Shown in pieces: positions 52,742 through 61,943 of a stretch of DNA of 64,000 nucleotides (position 1 is its first letter; every line of letters begins with the position of its first letter). The stretch covers positions 248,001 through 312,000 of the forward strand of contig NZ_JBHEQA010000004.1 of the NCBI RefSeq assembly GCF_043678055.1, read 5' to 3'. Source of the DNA: Spongiimicrobium salis (lineage in GTDB: Bacteria; Bacteroidota; Bacteroidia; Flavobacteriales; Flavobacteriaceae). The notes below the pieces were generated by a model, which worked only from the letters and a program-made list of their open reading frames with translations, made no database searches and was not told the origin of the DNA. Made by a program: the position numbers and the translations under genes.

Positions 52742-55048
52742 TTAAGCGGTTACCACCTTTTCCGGGGATAATACCACCCGTTCCCCATTGACGCGTATGG
52801 ACATTTCCTCCTTGCCTTCCAATTCAAAACTCGTTTTTTCCGCGGTAACCTTTACGTTCAAGGTCCTATTTCTAAAATTAATTTTAAAGGAATAAGCTTT
52901 CCACTGCTCTGGTATTCTCGGGCTAAATGAAAGTTTGTCCTCTACGACTCTCATCCCACCAAAACCTTCTACCACACTCATCCAGGTACCTGCCATGGAG
53001 GTAATATGCAGCCCTTCTTCCACTTCCTTATTGTAATCATCCAAATCCAGACGCGAAGTACGCAGATAAAAAGTATATGCCTGTTCCATTCTATTCAGCT
53101 TTGCTGCTTGTATGCTATGTACACAGGGCGAAAGGGAAGATTCGTGTACAGTGAAAGGTTCGTAAAAGTCAAAATGGCGTTGCAATTCTGCCAAAGAAAA
53201 ATGATCTTCAAACAAATAAAATCCTTGTAGGGTATCGGCCTGTTTTATGTATGGAGATCTTAATATACGGTCCCAGCTCCATTTTTGATTGATCGGACGA
53301 TCGGATTTTTCCAAATCTTGAACTGGAGTTAATTCTTTATCTAAAAATCCATCTTGCTGCAAAAAGACCTTATGCTCCTCAGAATAGGGAAAATACATCA
53401 TATCTGCGACGGTCTTCCAGGCTTCCATTTCGGTTTGGGATAGTTTGGTTGCCCCCCAAATACGATGATAATCTTCCGGATAACCTTCTTTTACCTTTCC
53501 AATCTGCTCCAAACAATATGCAATGCACCATTGGGCCAGATAATTGGTGTACCAATTATTGTTGACATTATTTTCATATTCGTTAGGGCCGGTGACCCCT
53601 AAGATAACGTACTTCTGCTTATTGGTGGAGAACGTAGCTCTCTGATGCCAAAATCGTGCAATGGCAATGAGTACTTCCAGTCCCATTTCGGGGACAAAGG
53701 AATAGTCTCCGGTATAGCGGTAATAGTTGAATATGGCAAAGGCAATGGCGCCATTCCTATGAATTTCTTCAAAAGTAATTTCCCACTCATTGTGACATTC
53801 CTCGCCATTCATCGTTACCATAGGATATAGTGCTGCCCCATTGGTAAAGCCTAGCTTCTCCGCATTTTCAATTGCTTTTTCTAAGTGATCGTAACGATAT
53901 TTCAATAAATTTCGGGCAACTTGCTGATCTTTTGTGGCCATATAAAATGGAATACAATAAGCTTCGGTATCCCAATACGTACTCCCGCCGTATTTTTCTC
54001 CGGTAAAACCTTTGGGTCCAATATTCAAACGGGAATCTTTGCCCGAATAGGTTTGGTTCAACTGAAAGATATTAAAACGGATACCCTGCTGTGCGCTCAC
54101 ATCGCCTTCTATCACAATATCGCTCATGTTCCAAACATTTGCCCAGGCTTCTTTCTGTTTTTCCAATAATACGTCAAAACCAAAATGACTTGCCTTGGAA
54201 AGCACTTCTTCAGAAGCCTTCACCAAGGCTTCCTTGGCATGATGTAAGGAGGTAGTATACCCTCCATACTTAACTAAACTTGCTGTGCTTCCCTTTTTCA
54301 ATTGGAATTGATATTCCGCGCTGATCTTAGATTCTGATTTTATTTCCTTGGGCGTTGTTTTATCTAACTTCCCATCAATAAACAGTTGATTCCTCATCGC
54401 GGTACAAGCGTGAAATTCTGTCTTCATGGTCTTGGCCGATACGTAGTGCATAGCCCCTTGACCACCCACTTCATAGATATCCCAGAACGCATCGTCCCAA
54501 TTGGAATCTTCATTGGTTATGTTACCATCAATATAAGGCTGAAAAACAATGTTTAGGTCTCTGTTTTTAGGGGTAATAGCGTAGTCAATAGCGCCAACTT
54601 CATCCATATCAAGGCTAAGGAAACGCACCACCTTCACTTCAATAATAGCATTATTCTGCAAGGTTGCAGTAAAACTTCTGCCATACCAACCTTCCTTCAT
54701 ATTGAGCTCTCTGCGGAAGTTGGCTACTTCTTTACACTGATTCAAATCCAATTCTTCCCCATCAATGACAAGTCCAATCCCAATCCAATTTGGAGCATTA
54801 AGTACTTTGGCAAAATATTCGGGATATCCGTTTTTCCACCATCCTACCCTAGTTTTATCCGGATAATAAACCCCGCCGATATAACTCCCTTGAAAGCTGT
54901 CTCCCGAATATGATTCTTCAAAATTTGCACGTTGTCCCATAGCGCCATTGCCAATACTAAAAAGGCTTTCCGAGGATTTTATGCGCTCTTTATCAAATCC
55001 TTCCTCAATAATGGACCAAACATCCGGTTTTATATAGTTTTGATTCAT
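52742..55048 (-). CDS. GH65 family phosphorylase (maltose phosphorylase-like)
   Basis: A 768-residue cytoplasmic phosphorylase that cleaves maltose or a related alpha-disaccharide with phosphate to glucose and beta-glucose 1-phosphate. The GH65 layout is visible: N-terminal beta-sandwich (to about 270), the (alpha/alpha)6 barrel, and a C-terminal beta-sheet. The catalytic block HNEWEITFEEIHRNGA lies near residues 415-430 and the substrate-binding TYWDTEAYCIPF near 351-362. It acts with the adjacent beta-phosphoglucomutase. Preference between maltose, kojibiose and trehalose cannot be fixed from motifs, but amylase neighbours favour maltose. Confidence 0.9.
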   Translation of the reverse strand: MNQNYIKPDVWSIIEEGFDKERIKSSESLFSIGNGAMGQRANFEESYSGDSFQGSYIGGVYYPDKTRVGWWKNGYPEYFAKVLNAPNWIGIGLVIDGEELDLNQCKEVANFRRELNMKEGWYGRSFTATLQNNAIIEVKVVRFLSLDMDEVGAIDYAITPKNRDLNIVFQPYIDGNITNEDSNWDDAFWDIYEVGGQGAMHYVSAKTMKTEFHACTAMRNQLFIDGKLDKTTPKEIKSESKISAEYQFQLKKGSTASLVKYGGYTTSLHHAKEALVKASEEVLSKASHFGFDVLLEKQKEAWANVWNMSDIVIEGDVSAQQGIRFNIFQLNQTYSGKDSRLNIGPKGFTGEKYGGSTYWDTEAYCIPFYMATKDQQVARNLLKYRYDHLEKAIENAEKLGFTNGAALYPMVTMNGEECHNEWEITFEEIHRNGAIAFAIFNYYRYTGDYSFVPEMGLEVLIAIARFWHQRATFSTNKQKYVILGVTGPNEYENNVNNNWYTNYLAQWCIAYCLEQIGKVKEGYPEDYHRIWGATKLSQTEMEAWKTVADMMYFPYSEEHKVFLQQDGFLDKELTPVQDLEKSDRPINQKWSWDRILRSPYIKQADTLQGFYLFEDHFSLAELQRHFDFYEPFTVHESSLSPCVHSIQAAKLNRMEQAYTFYLRTSRLDLDDYNKEVEEGLHITSMAGTWMSVVEGFGGMRVVEDKLSFSPRIPEQWKAYSFKINFRNRTLNVKVTAEKTSFELEGKEEMSIRVNGERVVLSPEKVVTA

Positions 55049-55082
55049 TGGTTTGTTTTGTTTGGGTTATAGTTTTAGCTAT

Positions 55083-55748
55083 TTATGCTGAAATGGTTGC
55101 GATTAAACCTTCTACGAAAGGCACATCAATTTCCTTAAACTGGTTTACGATATGGTCTGCCTCGCCCAGTACTTCTGCTTCTCCAATACCTATACTGGTC
55201 ATTCCTGCCGCATTGGCAGCACCTATACCGGCAACCGCATCCTCAAAGACTACACAAAGCTTGGGCGCAACACCTAATTGCTCCGCTGCCAGCAAGAATA
55301 CTTCAGGATCAGGCTTAGCCTTTGTCACATGATTCCCATCTACTACAGCATCAAAATACTGGAGTAAATTGACCTTCTCCAATATGGGAACCGCATTCTT
55401 ACTTGCAGACCCCAACGCCATGGGAATACTATTTTCTTTCAAGTATCTTAGAATTACTTCAACCCCGGGAAGAATTTCCGAAGCATCCATTTTTTCAATA
55501 TATCTTAAATAATCCTCATTCTTTTCTACCAACCACGCATCAAACTGTTCCTTGGAAACTGTTATTCCACCTATTTCCAATAGAATTTCGAGACAACGCA
55601 CCCGGCTGACCCCTTTAAAAAGTTCGTTATGTGCCGGTGTAAATTCAAATCCCAATTGCTGGGCCAATTTTTTCCAAGCTTGATAATGATATTTGGCAGT
55701 ATCCACGATAACACCGTCCAAATCGAATATAAATCCAGTGGTAGTCAT
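55083..55748 (-). CDS. pgmB: Beta-phosphoglucomutase
   Basis: A 221-residue HAD-superfamily enzyme that converts beta-glucose 1-phosphate to glucose 6-phosphate. The HAD nucleophile and acid/base lie in FDLDGVIVDTAKYH (Asp9, Asp11), with the GSASKNAVPIL motif II (about 117-127) and VFEDAVAGIGAANAAG (about 170-185, motifs III/IV). The cap insert has the substrate-selecting GVSRVRCLEIL (about 46-56). It is between the GH65 phosphorylase (34 bp) and the LacI regulator (23 bp), the standard maltose-phosphorylase arrangement. Confidence 0.93.
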   Translation of the reverse strand: MTTTGFIFDLDGVIVDTAKYHYQAWKKLAQQLGFEFTPAHNELFKGVSRVRCLEILLEIGGITVSKEQFDAWLVEKNEDYLRYIEKMDASEILPGVEVILRYLKENSIPMALGSASKNAVPILEKVNLLQYFDAVVDGNHVTKAKPDPEVFLLAAEQLGVAPKLCVVFEDAVAGIGAANAAGMTSIGIGEAEVLGEADHIVNQFKEIDVPFVEGLIATISA

Positions 55749-55771
55749 TTTAATAGTTAAGGTTGAAGTAG

Positions 55772-56791
55772 TTAGTTGATTGTAGATTCTCTTTCTATGA
55801 GTGTTGCTTGAAGTATTTCAGTTTTATAGGTTTCTTCTTCATCTTCACTTTCCACTTTTTCAATGAGCATGCGTGCCGCTATTTCTCCCATTTCCTCGCC
55901 TCGCTGATCAATAGAGGTCAACGTTGGGGTGGCATATTTAGATAAAAGGCCATCTGTAAAACCAATGACAGCAATATCATCGGGCACTTTATGTCCGTTT
56001 TCCTGCACCAATTTCATACAGTGGATCGGAAAAATCTCGTTGACGCACAATACTGCATCCACCTCTCTCGTATGGAAAAAATCAGCAATGGCAGCCTCAT
56101 CGATTTCCATATCCGAAAGACGTAAGATTAGATTTTCGTCAACAGGAATGTGGTGATCTTCCAAGGCCTTTCTGTATCCTGCTGCCCTTTCTCTGCTCAC
56201 ACTGAAATAATCTTCGGTAGTTACCAATGCAATCCTCTTTCGCTTATTCCCAATAAGTTTCTTAACGGCATTATAGGCCGCTTCCTTATCATTGATAATC
56301 ACCTTATCGCATTGGATTTCATCGGTTACCCTATCAAAAAGCACTAAAGGAATTCCCTGCTCCGTCACTTCCTTTAGGTGATTGTAATCTCCTTTCAATT
56401 GTGTTTCTGTAGATAGGGCCATAATAAATCCATCGATACTGGAATTCTCCAGCATTTCCATATTGATCACTTCTTTGTCAAAAGATTCATCAGAAACACA
56501 TACAATAACATTGTATCCCATATTATTGGCATACTTCTCAATACCCCTAAAAGCCGTTGTAAAAAAATGATGTACAATATCGGGAATGATAACCCCGATA
56601 TTTTTGGTTCTTTTGTTCTTTAGGCTAATGGCAATATTATTGGGCTTATAGTTATACAATTTCGCAAAAGCTTGTATCCTTTCCTTGGTATCCCTACTTA
56701 TTTCTTCACTATTCTTCAATGCCTTAGAGACAGTGGATATGGAAACTTCCAATTCTCTTGCAATATGCTTCAATGTTATTTTCTTTTTCAA
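55772..56791 (-). CDS. LacI-family transcriptional regulator of the maltose locus
   Basis: A 339-residue repressor. The N-terminal helix-turn-helix ITLKHIARELEVSISTVSKAL (about residues 4-24) with hinge NYKPNNIA (about 49-56) is followed by a periplasmic-binding-like sugar domain (about 62-335). It is the first gene of the leftward maltose operon and is divergent from susC. A palindrome with the LacI-type CGAAAnCG core lies in the 385-bp spacer. The inducer is probably an alpha-glucoside or maltose; repression of both transcription directions is inferred. Confidence 0.92.
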   Translation of the reverse strand: MKKKITLKHIARELEVSISTVSKALKNSEEISRDTKERIQAFAKLYNYKPNNIAISLKNKRTKNIGVIIPDIVHHFFTTAFRGIEKYANNMGYNVIVCVSDESFDKEVINMEMLENSSIDGFIMALSTETQLKGDYNHLKEVTEQGIPLVLFDRVTDEIQCDKVIINDKEAAYNAVKKLIGNKRKRIALVTTEDYFSVSRERAAGYRKALEDHHIPVDENLILRLSDMEIDEAAIADFFHTREVDAVLCVNEIFPIHCMKLVQENGHKVPDDIAVIGFTDGLLSKYATPTLTSIDQRGEEMGEIAARMLIEKVESEDEEETYKTEILQATLIERESTIN

Positions 56792-56955
56792 ATCTCAAAA
56801 AAGTGTTTAGATAAATGTTTTTTTGGCATGCAGATTTTCAAATAAAAAAGTAATGATATAGAAAAATGCTTTTTTGGGCAACTAAAATTATACGAATTAA
56901 TTTTTGGCAAAAAGCCTGCAATACCAATTACTAAATTACATAAAATTAAAAATAG

Positions 56956-56963
56956 TATATTTG
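56956..56963 (+). promoter_or_regulatory. -7 element of susC
   Basis: TATATTTG matches TAnnTTTG, 214-221 bp before the susC ATG. A -33 TTTG is not clear. The LacI-type operator is about 105 bp downstream of it, in the leader. Confidence 0.45.
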
Positions 56964-57066
56964 TTTAAATGTTGTTAAAATCACAGAAAGAGCATCATAT
57001 ATTTGTCAATCACATAACGAGAGCAACAAAAGATTATCATTTTCTTAAAATCAAAAAGTTATTAAC

Positions 57067-57082
57067 ACGAAAACGGTTTCGT
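57067..57082. promoter_or_regulatory. LacI-family operator in the lacI-susC spacer
   Basis: ACGAAAACGGTTTCGT is a near-perfect 16-bp palindrome (one mismatched pair) with the central CG typical of LacI-family operators. It is 95 bp upstream of the susC start. Position and symmetry strongly suggest that the adjacent LacI-family protein binds here. Confidence 0.7.
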
Positions 57083-57176
57083 TATTCATTATATATGCCC
57101 TATTTCGATTTTAACATTTTTTTTATATATGTTTAACGATTAATTGAAATTAACTAAACTTTTAAATTAACAATCT

Positions 57177-60143
57177 ATGAAGATTACACTACTGAAAAGC
57201 TTTTTGCTTATCGGGGCATTTTTATGTTTTGGTATAGCAAAAGGACAAGAAGTATCAGGTACGGTTTCTGACGCAAATGGCCCATTGCCTGGGGCTAGCG
57301 TACTGGTAAAAGGAACTTCGAATGGTACGCAAACAGATTTTGATGGTAATTACACTTTAAGTAATGTTGCCAGTGATGCTGTTTTGGTATTTAGCTATAT
57401 TGGATATAGTACTCAAGAAATTCCAGTGAACGGGCAAACGACCATTAATGTAACTTTACAGGAAAATGCTGATGAACTTGATGAAGTTGTAGTTGTTGGA
57501 TATGGTACCACGACCAAAAGAAGTACCGTAGGTGCCGTAGAAAGCGTAAAAGCTGAAGAGTTCAACAAAGGGGTAATCGTAAACCCACAACAATTGATTC
57601 AAGGTAAAACCGCTGGGGTGCAGATTTCAGCAACGAGTGGTGAACCTGGAGCTGCCGTTAATGTGCGTGTGCGGGGTACAGCATCTGTACGTTCGCAAAA
57701 CAATCCGCTTTACGTTGTGGATGGTGTGCCACTGAATGGTGGAAATACATCCCCCGGAACAGGTGGTGGAAATACGGATATTGGTTCAGCAGGTTCTTTG
57801 GACCCTTTGAGTTTCCTAAATCCAAATGATATTGCCAGTATAGACATCTTGCAGGATGCAGCTTCTACAGCCATTTATGGATCCAGGGGAGCAAATGGTG
57901 TTGTAATCATTACTACGAAGAGAGGAACAACGGGAAGAAGTATTTTAGAGTTTTCTTCTACGATGTCCGTGGGTTACATTCCTAACCAACCTGATTTATT
58001 GAGTAGAGAGCAATTTTTGGAAGCGCAAAATATCATTTCTGGCGGTACTTTTACCGATAGAGGGTTTAATACTGACACCAATGATGTTATTTTTAGAACG
58101 TCTTTTACGCAAAATTACAACCTTGCATATGGAGGAGGGGGAGAAAATGGAAATTACCGTCTTTCTTTCGGATATCAGGATCAAGAAGGTGAAGTTGAAG
58201 ACAGTAGTTTCGATCGACTTACAGCAAGATTCAATGCAACACAACGTTTCTTTGATGATAAGTTGACTTTGAATACGCAGGCAACAATTTCAAATATTGA
58301 GACGCAAAGACCTCCGATTACCAATAATCCGAATGCTCGTGGAGATTTATTATCTGCTGCCATTGGGTTTGCTCCGGATCAATCTCTTTTTACCGAAGGA
58401 GATCCTGGTGGTTTCACGCAACCTTCTGCAGAACGAAGAAATCCCTTAGCCTTATTGGAATTAAATAGAAACGTTTCCAGTACATTAAGAAGTCTTGTGA
58501 ACATCTCTGGAAACTATAAATTTACGGAGAATTTAAGTTTAAATACTTTAGTAGGGTTAGATAAATCTACATCTGCCGGAAGTAGTGCTACTTCGCGAAA
58601 CTTCAACTCTGGGCCAACTTTAAATACAGGACGGGTTACTTTGCAAGAATTTGATCTTACCAATGTTACTTGGGAATCTTATTTAAATTATAATAAAGGT
58701 TTTGGCGAAGATATCTTGGATGTCGTATTAGGTCATTCCTACCAAGAATTTGTCACTAGAACATCATTCATAGAAGGTGCTGGTTTTGAAACCACGGACT
58801 TGTTCTTAATGGTGAACAATATAGCTAGAGCAGAGGGCTTTGCAGCAAACACTTCTTTGCAAAGAGATGAATTACAGTCCTTCTTTTTGAGAACAAATTA
58901 TTCTCTCAACAATAAATTTAACTTCTCGGGCACCATACGTGTTGATGGTTCTTCCCGTTTTGGTGGAGATAATAGATATGGTACGTTTGGAGCTGTAGGA
59001 GCATCTTGGGCGTTAGATCAAGAGGAGTGGTTTCCAGAATTCTTTGATAGATTTAAATTGCGCGCGAATTGGGGGGTAACCGGTAATCAGGAAGGCCTAG
59101 GTTCCAATCAGTTTACGCAACGTGAGCGATTCAATACTGGAAATACTGATGGCACAAGAGGTAATGTTGGATTCGTGGCCTTTGACAATCCCGCCTTGAA
59201 ATGGGAAGAAAACAGACAATTAAGTATTGGTGTTGATTTTGCTTTCTTAGATAGTAGGGTAAGTGGATCACTATCTTATTTTAATAGAACTACTACTGAT
59301 TTCTTATTACAAGTAAACAGTGCTCAACCAGCGCCTCAGCCATTTATCTTTGGTAATGTTGATGGAGATATTGTCAACAAAGGGGTAGAACTTACCTTAA
59401 ACGCAACACCAATTCAAACTGACGAATTCAATTGGGACCTTAATTTTAATATTGGTTATACCGATAATGTTTTGGAGAACTATGATGGACCTGCAATTGA
59501 CGCAGGACAGATTAATGGTCCTGGACTTACAGGAGCTTTCTCTCAAAGATTGGCAAACAATCAGCCACTATTTAGTTTCTTTGTTCGAGATTTCCAAGGG
59601 TTAGATGCCGATGGCGCAAACATCTTCTCTAACAATGGTTCTCAAATTTTCGTAGGAGAAAGTGCTTTACCAGATGTTACTTTAGGGTTTACCAACAATT
59701 TCAGTTATAGAAATTGGGATTTAAGCCTATTCTTTAACGGCCAGTTCGGACAATCGATCTACAACAATACCAGAAATGCATTTCAAACCATTCCAAACCT
59801 TTCTCAAGGTAGAAATGTTACCACTGATGTATTGGCTCTTGTTGGTGTAGAAAATAGCTTTAACCCACAATCCGTTTCATCTCGTTTCCTTGAGAATGGA
59901 TCATTTTTACGATTACAAAATTTAACTGTAGGTTACAATTTTGATATCACGGAAGATAGCGTTTTTAGTGCTTTCAGACTGTTCCTCAATGCTCAAAACT
60001 TATTTGTAATTACAGATTACAGTGGACAGGATCCAGAGGTTTCCACTGATAGAACTTTGAATAACTTACCATCTTTAGGTATTGATCTTACTTCATATCC
60101 AAGACCAACCACCATTTCATTTGGAGTTAATGCAAGTTTTTAA
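57177..60143 (+). CDS. SusC-like TonB-dependent outer-membrane transporter
   Basis: A 988-residue SusC/RagA-family importer. The signal peptide (to about residue 23, ending AKGQ) is followed by a CarboxypepD-reg-like domain (about 26-100), a TonB box around DELDEVVVVGYGT (about 101-113), the plug (about 115-230, LYVVDGVPL and GSRGANGVVIITTKRG) and a long barrel ending in aromatic Phe. With the SusD partner it would bind and import alpha-glucan oligosaccharides in TonB-dependent fashion. It is the first gene of the rightward operon, controlled by the LacI-type operator upstream. Confidence 0.94.
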   Translation: MKITLLKSFLLIGAFLCFGIAKGQEVSGTVSDANGPLPGASVLVKGTSNGTQTDFDGNYTLSNVASDAVLVFSYIGYSTQEIPVNGQTTINVTLQENADELDEVVVVGYGTTTKRSTVGAVESVKAEEFNKGVIVNPQQLIQGKTAGVQISATSGEPGAAVNVRVRGTASVRSQNNPLYVVDGVPLNGGNTSPGTGGGNTDIGSAGSLDPLSFLNPNDIASIDILQDAASTAIYGSRGANGVVIITTKRGTTGRSILEFSSTMSVGYIPNQPDLLSREQFLEAQNIISGGTFTDRGFNTDTNDVIFRTSFTQNYNLAYGGGGENGNYRLSFGYQDQEGEVEDSSFDRLTARFNATQRFFDDKLTLNTQATISNIETQRPPITNNPNARGDLLSAAIGFAPDQSLFTEGDPGGFTQPSAERRNPLALLELNRNVSSTLRSLVNISGNYKFTENLSLNTLVGLDKSTSAGSSATSRNFNSGPTLNTGRVTLQEFDLTNVTWESYLNYNKGFGEDILDVVLGHSYQEFVTRTSFIEGAGFETTDLFLMVNNIARAEGFAANTSLQRDELQSFFLRTNYSLNNKFNFSGTIRVDGSSRFGGDNRYGTFGAVGASWALDQEEWFPEFFDRFKLRANWGVTGNQEGLGSNQFTQRERFNTGNTDGTRGNVGFVAFDNPALKWEENRQLSIGVDFAFLDSRVSGSLSYFNRTTTDFLLQVNSAQPAPQPFIFGNVDGDIVNKGVELTLNATPIQTDEFNWDLNFNIGYTDNVLENYDGPAIDAGQINGPGLTGAFSQRLANNQPLFSFFVRDFQGLDADGANIFSNNGSQIFVGESALPDVTLGFTNNFSYRNWDLSLFFNGQFGQSIYNNTRNAFQTIPNLSQGRNVTTDVLALVGVENSFNPQSVSSRFLENGSFLRLQNLTVGYNFDITEDSVFSAFRLFLNAQNLFVITDYSGQDPEVSTDRTLNNLPSLGIDLTSYPRPTTISFGVNASF

Positions 60144-60159
60144 ATAAAAAAAAGAAATC

Positions 60160-61752
60160 ATGAGAAAAGAAGTTTTTAAAAATAATTTTACAAAAGGGCT
60201 TGGGATATGTATTCTCTTGCTCTTAGGACAGAGCTGTACGGATTTAGAACCTACATTTTTAGATTCTGAAACAAGACAGACTACCATTGGTGAATTCGCA
60301 GGAGTTGCCAATACAGCAAGTACACTTTCTGCATTATATACCAGTGGAGCAAGTAATGGTCTAGGTTTATCGGGATCAACAACTCAAGCGGATGATTATG
60401 CACTTACAGAAGTTGCAGCAGATAATATCGCTGTATTGACTCGTGGAGCGGATTGGGGAGATAATGGAGTATGGCGTACCTTACACAATCATACTTGGGA
60501 CCCTAATCACCTTTACGTATTGCAGACTTGGAACAAACATAATGCTGCGGTGCTTTTAGCGACACAGTTATTGGATTCCAGATCCAATCCTACCGCTCAA
60601 GAAGCGGCGCAAGCAAGGGTTATACGAGCCTTTCACACATATTCCCTTCTTGACTTTTACGGTCAGGTTCCTTTTAGAGGTGTGGATGATGGGGCAGATG
60701 TAAATCCGGTTGTACGAACTCCGCAAGAATCTTTTGATTTTATTTTGGACGATTTAAATTCCGCTATATCTAGTGGTGATTTATCCGATAACGGGCCAAG
60801 CGTTCCCTTACGTGGTGATGGAGACGATCGCTTTGGTACACTAAGCGGTGTAGGGCAGGCATTCGCTCTATTTTTACGCGCAAGAGTTAATCTAAATGCT
60901 ATGCATTTAGTAGGTTCCCAAGGAGATATGAACCAAGTTATTGCAGATGTCAATGCTATTGAATCGTTGGGCTTTACTCTCGATAATAGTGCTGACTATT
61001 TTGACATCTGGAATTTGGCAGAAAATGATAATCAAGAAGTTATATTAATGTTGGATGGCGATGCCAGAACAAGAATGTACAATCAATTACACCCTAATCA
61101 AGGTGGATGGAATGGTTTTGTCACCCTTACGGAGACCTTTCGCCTCTTTGGAACAGACGATGAAACTCAAGATGCCAGATTAGGGCTTCCAGGAGAAGAT
61201 GTTGCGGGTATTTCTACTGGGTATATAAGAGGCCAGCAAAGACGTCCAGATGGCACAAATTTAAACGATAGACAGGAAAATCCATTGATTTATGAAGATG
61301 TTATCTTGACCAATTTAGAAGTTAACAATGAACGTAATGGAATTCGTATTGTAAAATATCCTGTAAGACAAGCAGATGGAAGTCTTCCCGGTGATGGGTT
61401 TAGGGATTTTGTATATGCTCGTTTCACCGATGCCCTGCTCATGCGTGCTGAAGCCGCTTTAAGAGGAGGCGCAGGTGGTGACCCCTTGGCCGATGTTAAC
61501 GCTATTCGTTCAAGAGCAGGAGCCGCTCCATTAGCCGCTGTAACATTAGATGACATGCCAGATATTATTGCGAGAGAATTAAATGGAGAAGGTGTTGCCG
61601 GAGGACGTAGAGCTGTTCAATTACGTTTTGGAACGTTCACGAGCACCACTTGGGAGATGAAAACCGTTCAGGATGATTTTAGAAATAAATATCCAATTCC
61701 TGCTTCGGCTTTAGCTACCAACCCTAACTTGGTACAAAATCCAGGGTACTAA
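60160..61752 (+). CDS. SusD/RagB-like nutrient-binding lipoprotein
   Basis: A 530-residue surface lipoprotein that forms the lid on the SusC transporter. The signal ends LLGQSC and the TPR-like helices are typical: RVIRAFHTYSLLDFYGQVPF (about residues 150-169), a FRLFGTDDETQDAR block (about 327-340), and FTDALLMRAEAALRGG (about 422-437). It is 16 bp after susC. Substrate in context: alpha-glucans or maltodextrins. A strong terminator lies 31 bp beyond the stop codon, so SusC-SusD form one short transcript here. Confidence 0.93.
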   Translation: MRKEVFKNNFTKGLGICILLLLGQSCTDLEPTFLDSETRQTTIGEFAGVANTASTLSALYTSGASNGLGLSGSTTQADDYALTEVAADNIAVLTRGADWGDNGVWRTLHNHTWDPNHLYVLQTWNKHNAAVLLATQLLDSRSNPTAQEAAQARVIRAFHTYSLLDFYGQVPFRGVDDGADVNPVVRTPQESFDFILDDLNSAISSGDLSDNGPSVPLRGDGDDRFGTLSGVGQAFALFLRARVNLNAMHLVGSQGDMNQVIADVNAIESLGFTLDNSADYFDIWNLAENDNQEVILMLDGDARTRMYNQLHPNQGGWNGFVTLTETFRLFGTDDETQDARLGLPGEDVAGISTGYIRGQQRRPDGTNLNDRQENPLIYEDVILTNLEVNNERNGIRIVKYPVRQADGSLPGDGFRDFVYARFTDALLMRAEAALRGGAGGDPLADVNAIRSRAGAAPLAAVTLDDMPDIIARELNGEGVAGGRRAVQLRFGTFTSTTWEMKTVQDDFRNKYPIPASALATNPNLVQNPGY

Positions 61753-61783
61753 TCATTTCTATATACAAGTTTAAGTTTAAGAG

Positions 61784-61812
61784 AAAAAGAGGGCGATATC
61801 GCCCTCTTTTTT
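61784..61812 (+). terminator. Intrinsic terminator after susD
   Basis: AAAAAGAGGGCGAT/ATCGCCCTCTTTTT is a perfect 14-bp palindromic stem with a GC core and a T-run on the plus strand (A-run at the other end, so it may work in both directions). It is the clearest intrinsic terminator in the window. Confidence 0.9.
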
Positions 61813-61943
61813 AATAAGGATTATTTCAATCTTATCCTGCTATTCAACCCCTGCATTTTCAATACTCCATATTTTTAGCAGAAATTAAAAAGGGAATTGT
61901 AAAAAAGTAAATATCTTTAGTTTTCCGTAAATCTACTGCCAAA

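Larger units (their letters stand above)
56792..57176. other. Divergent regulatory spacer lacI-susC (385 bp)
   Basis: AT-rich region without a gene. It holds a TAnnTTTG promoter element for susC, a LacI-type operator and three similar T-run motifs (TTTTTTTGGCA, TTTTTTGGGCA, ATTTTTGGCA near 56818, 56870 and 56900). The susC leader would be about 200 nt long. Confidence 0.7.
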
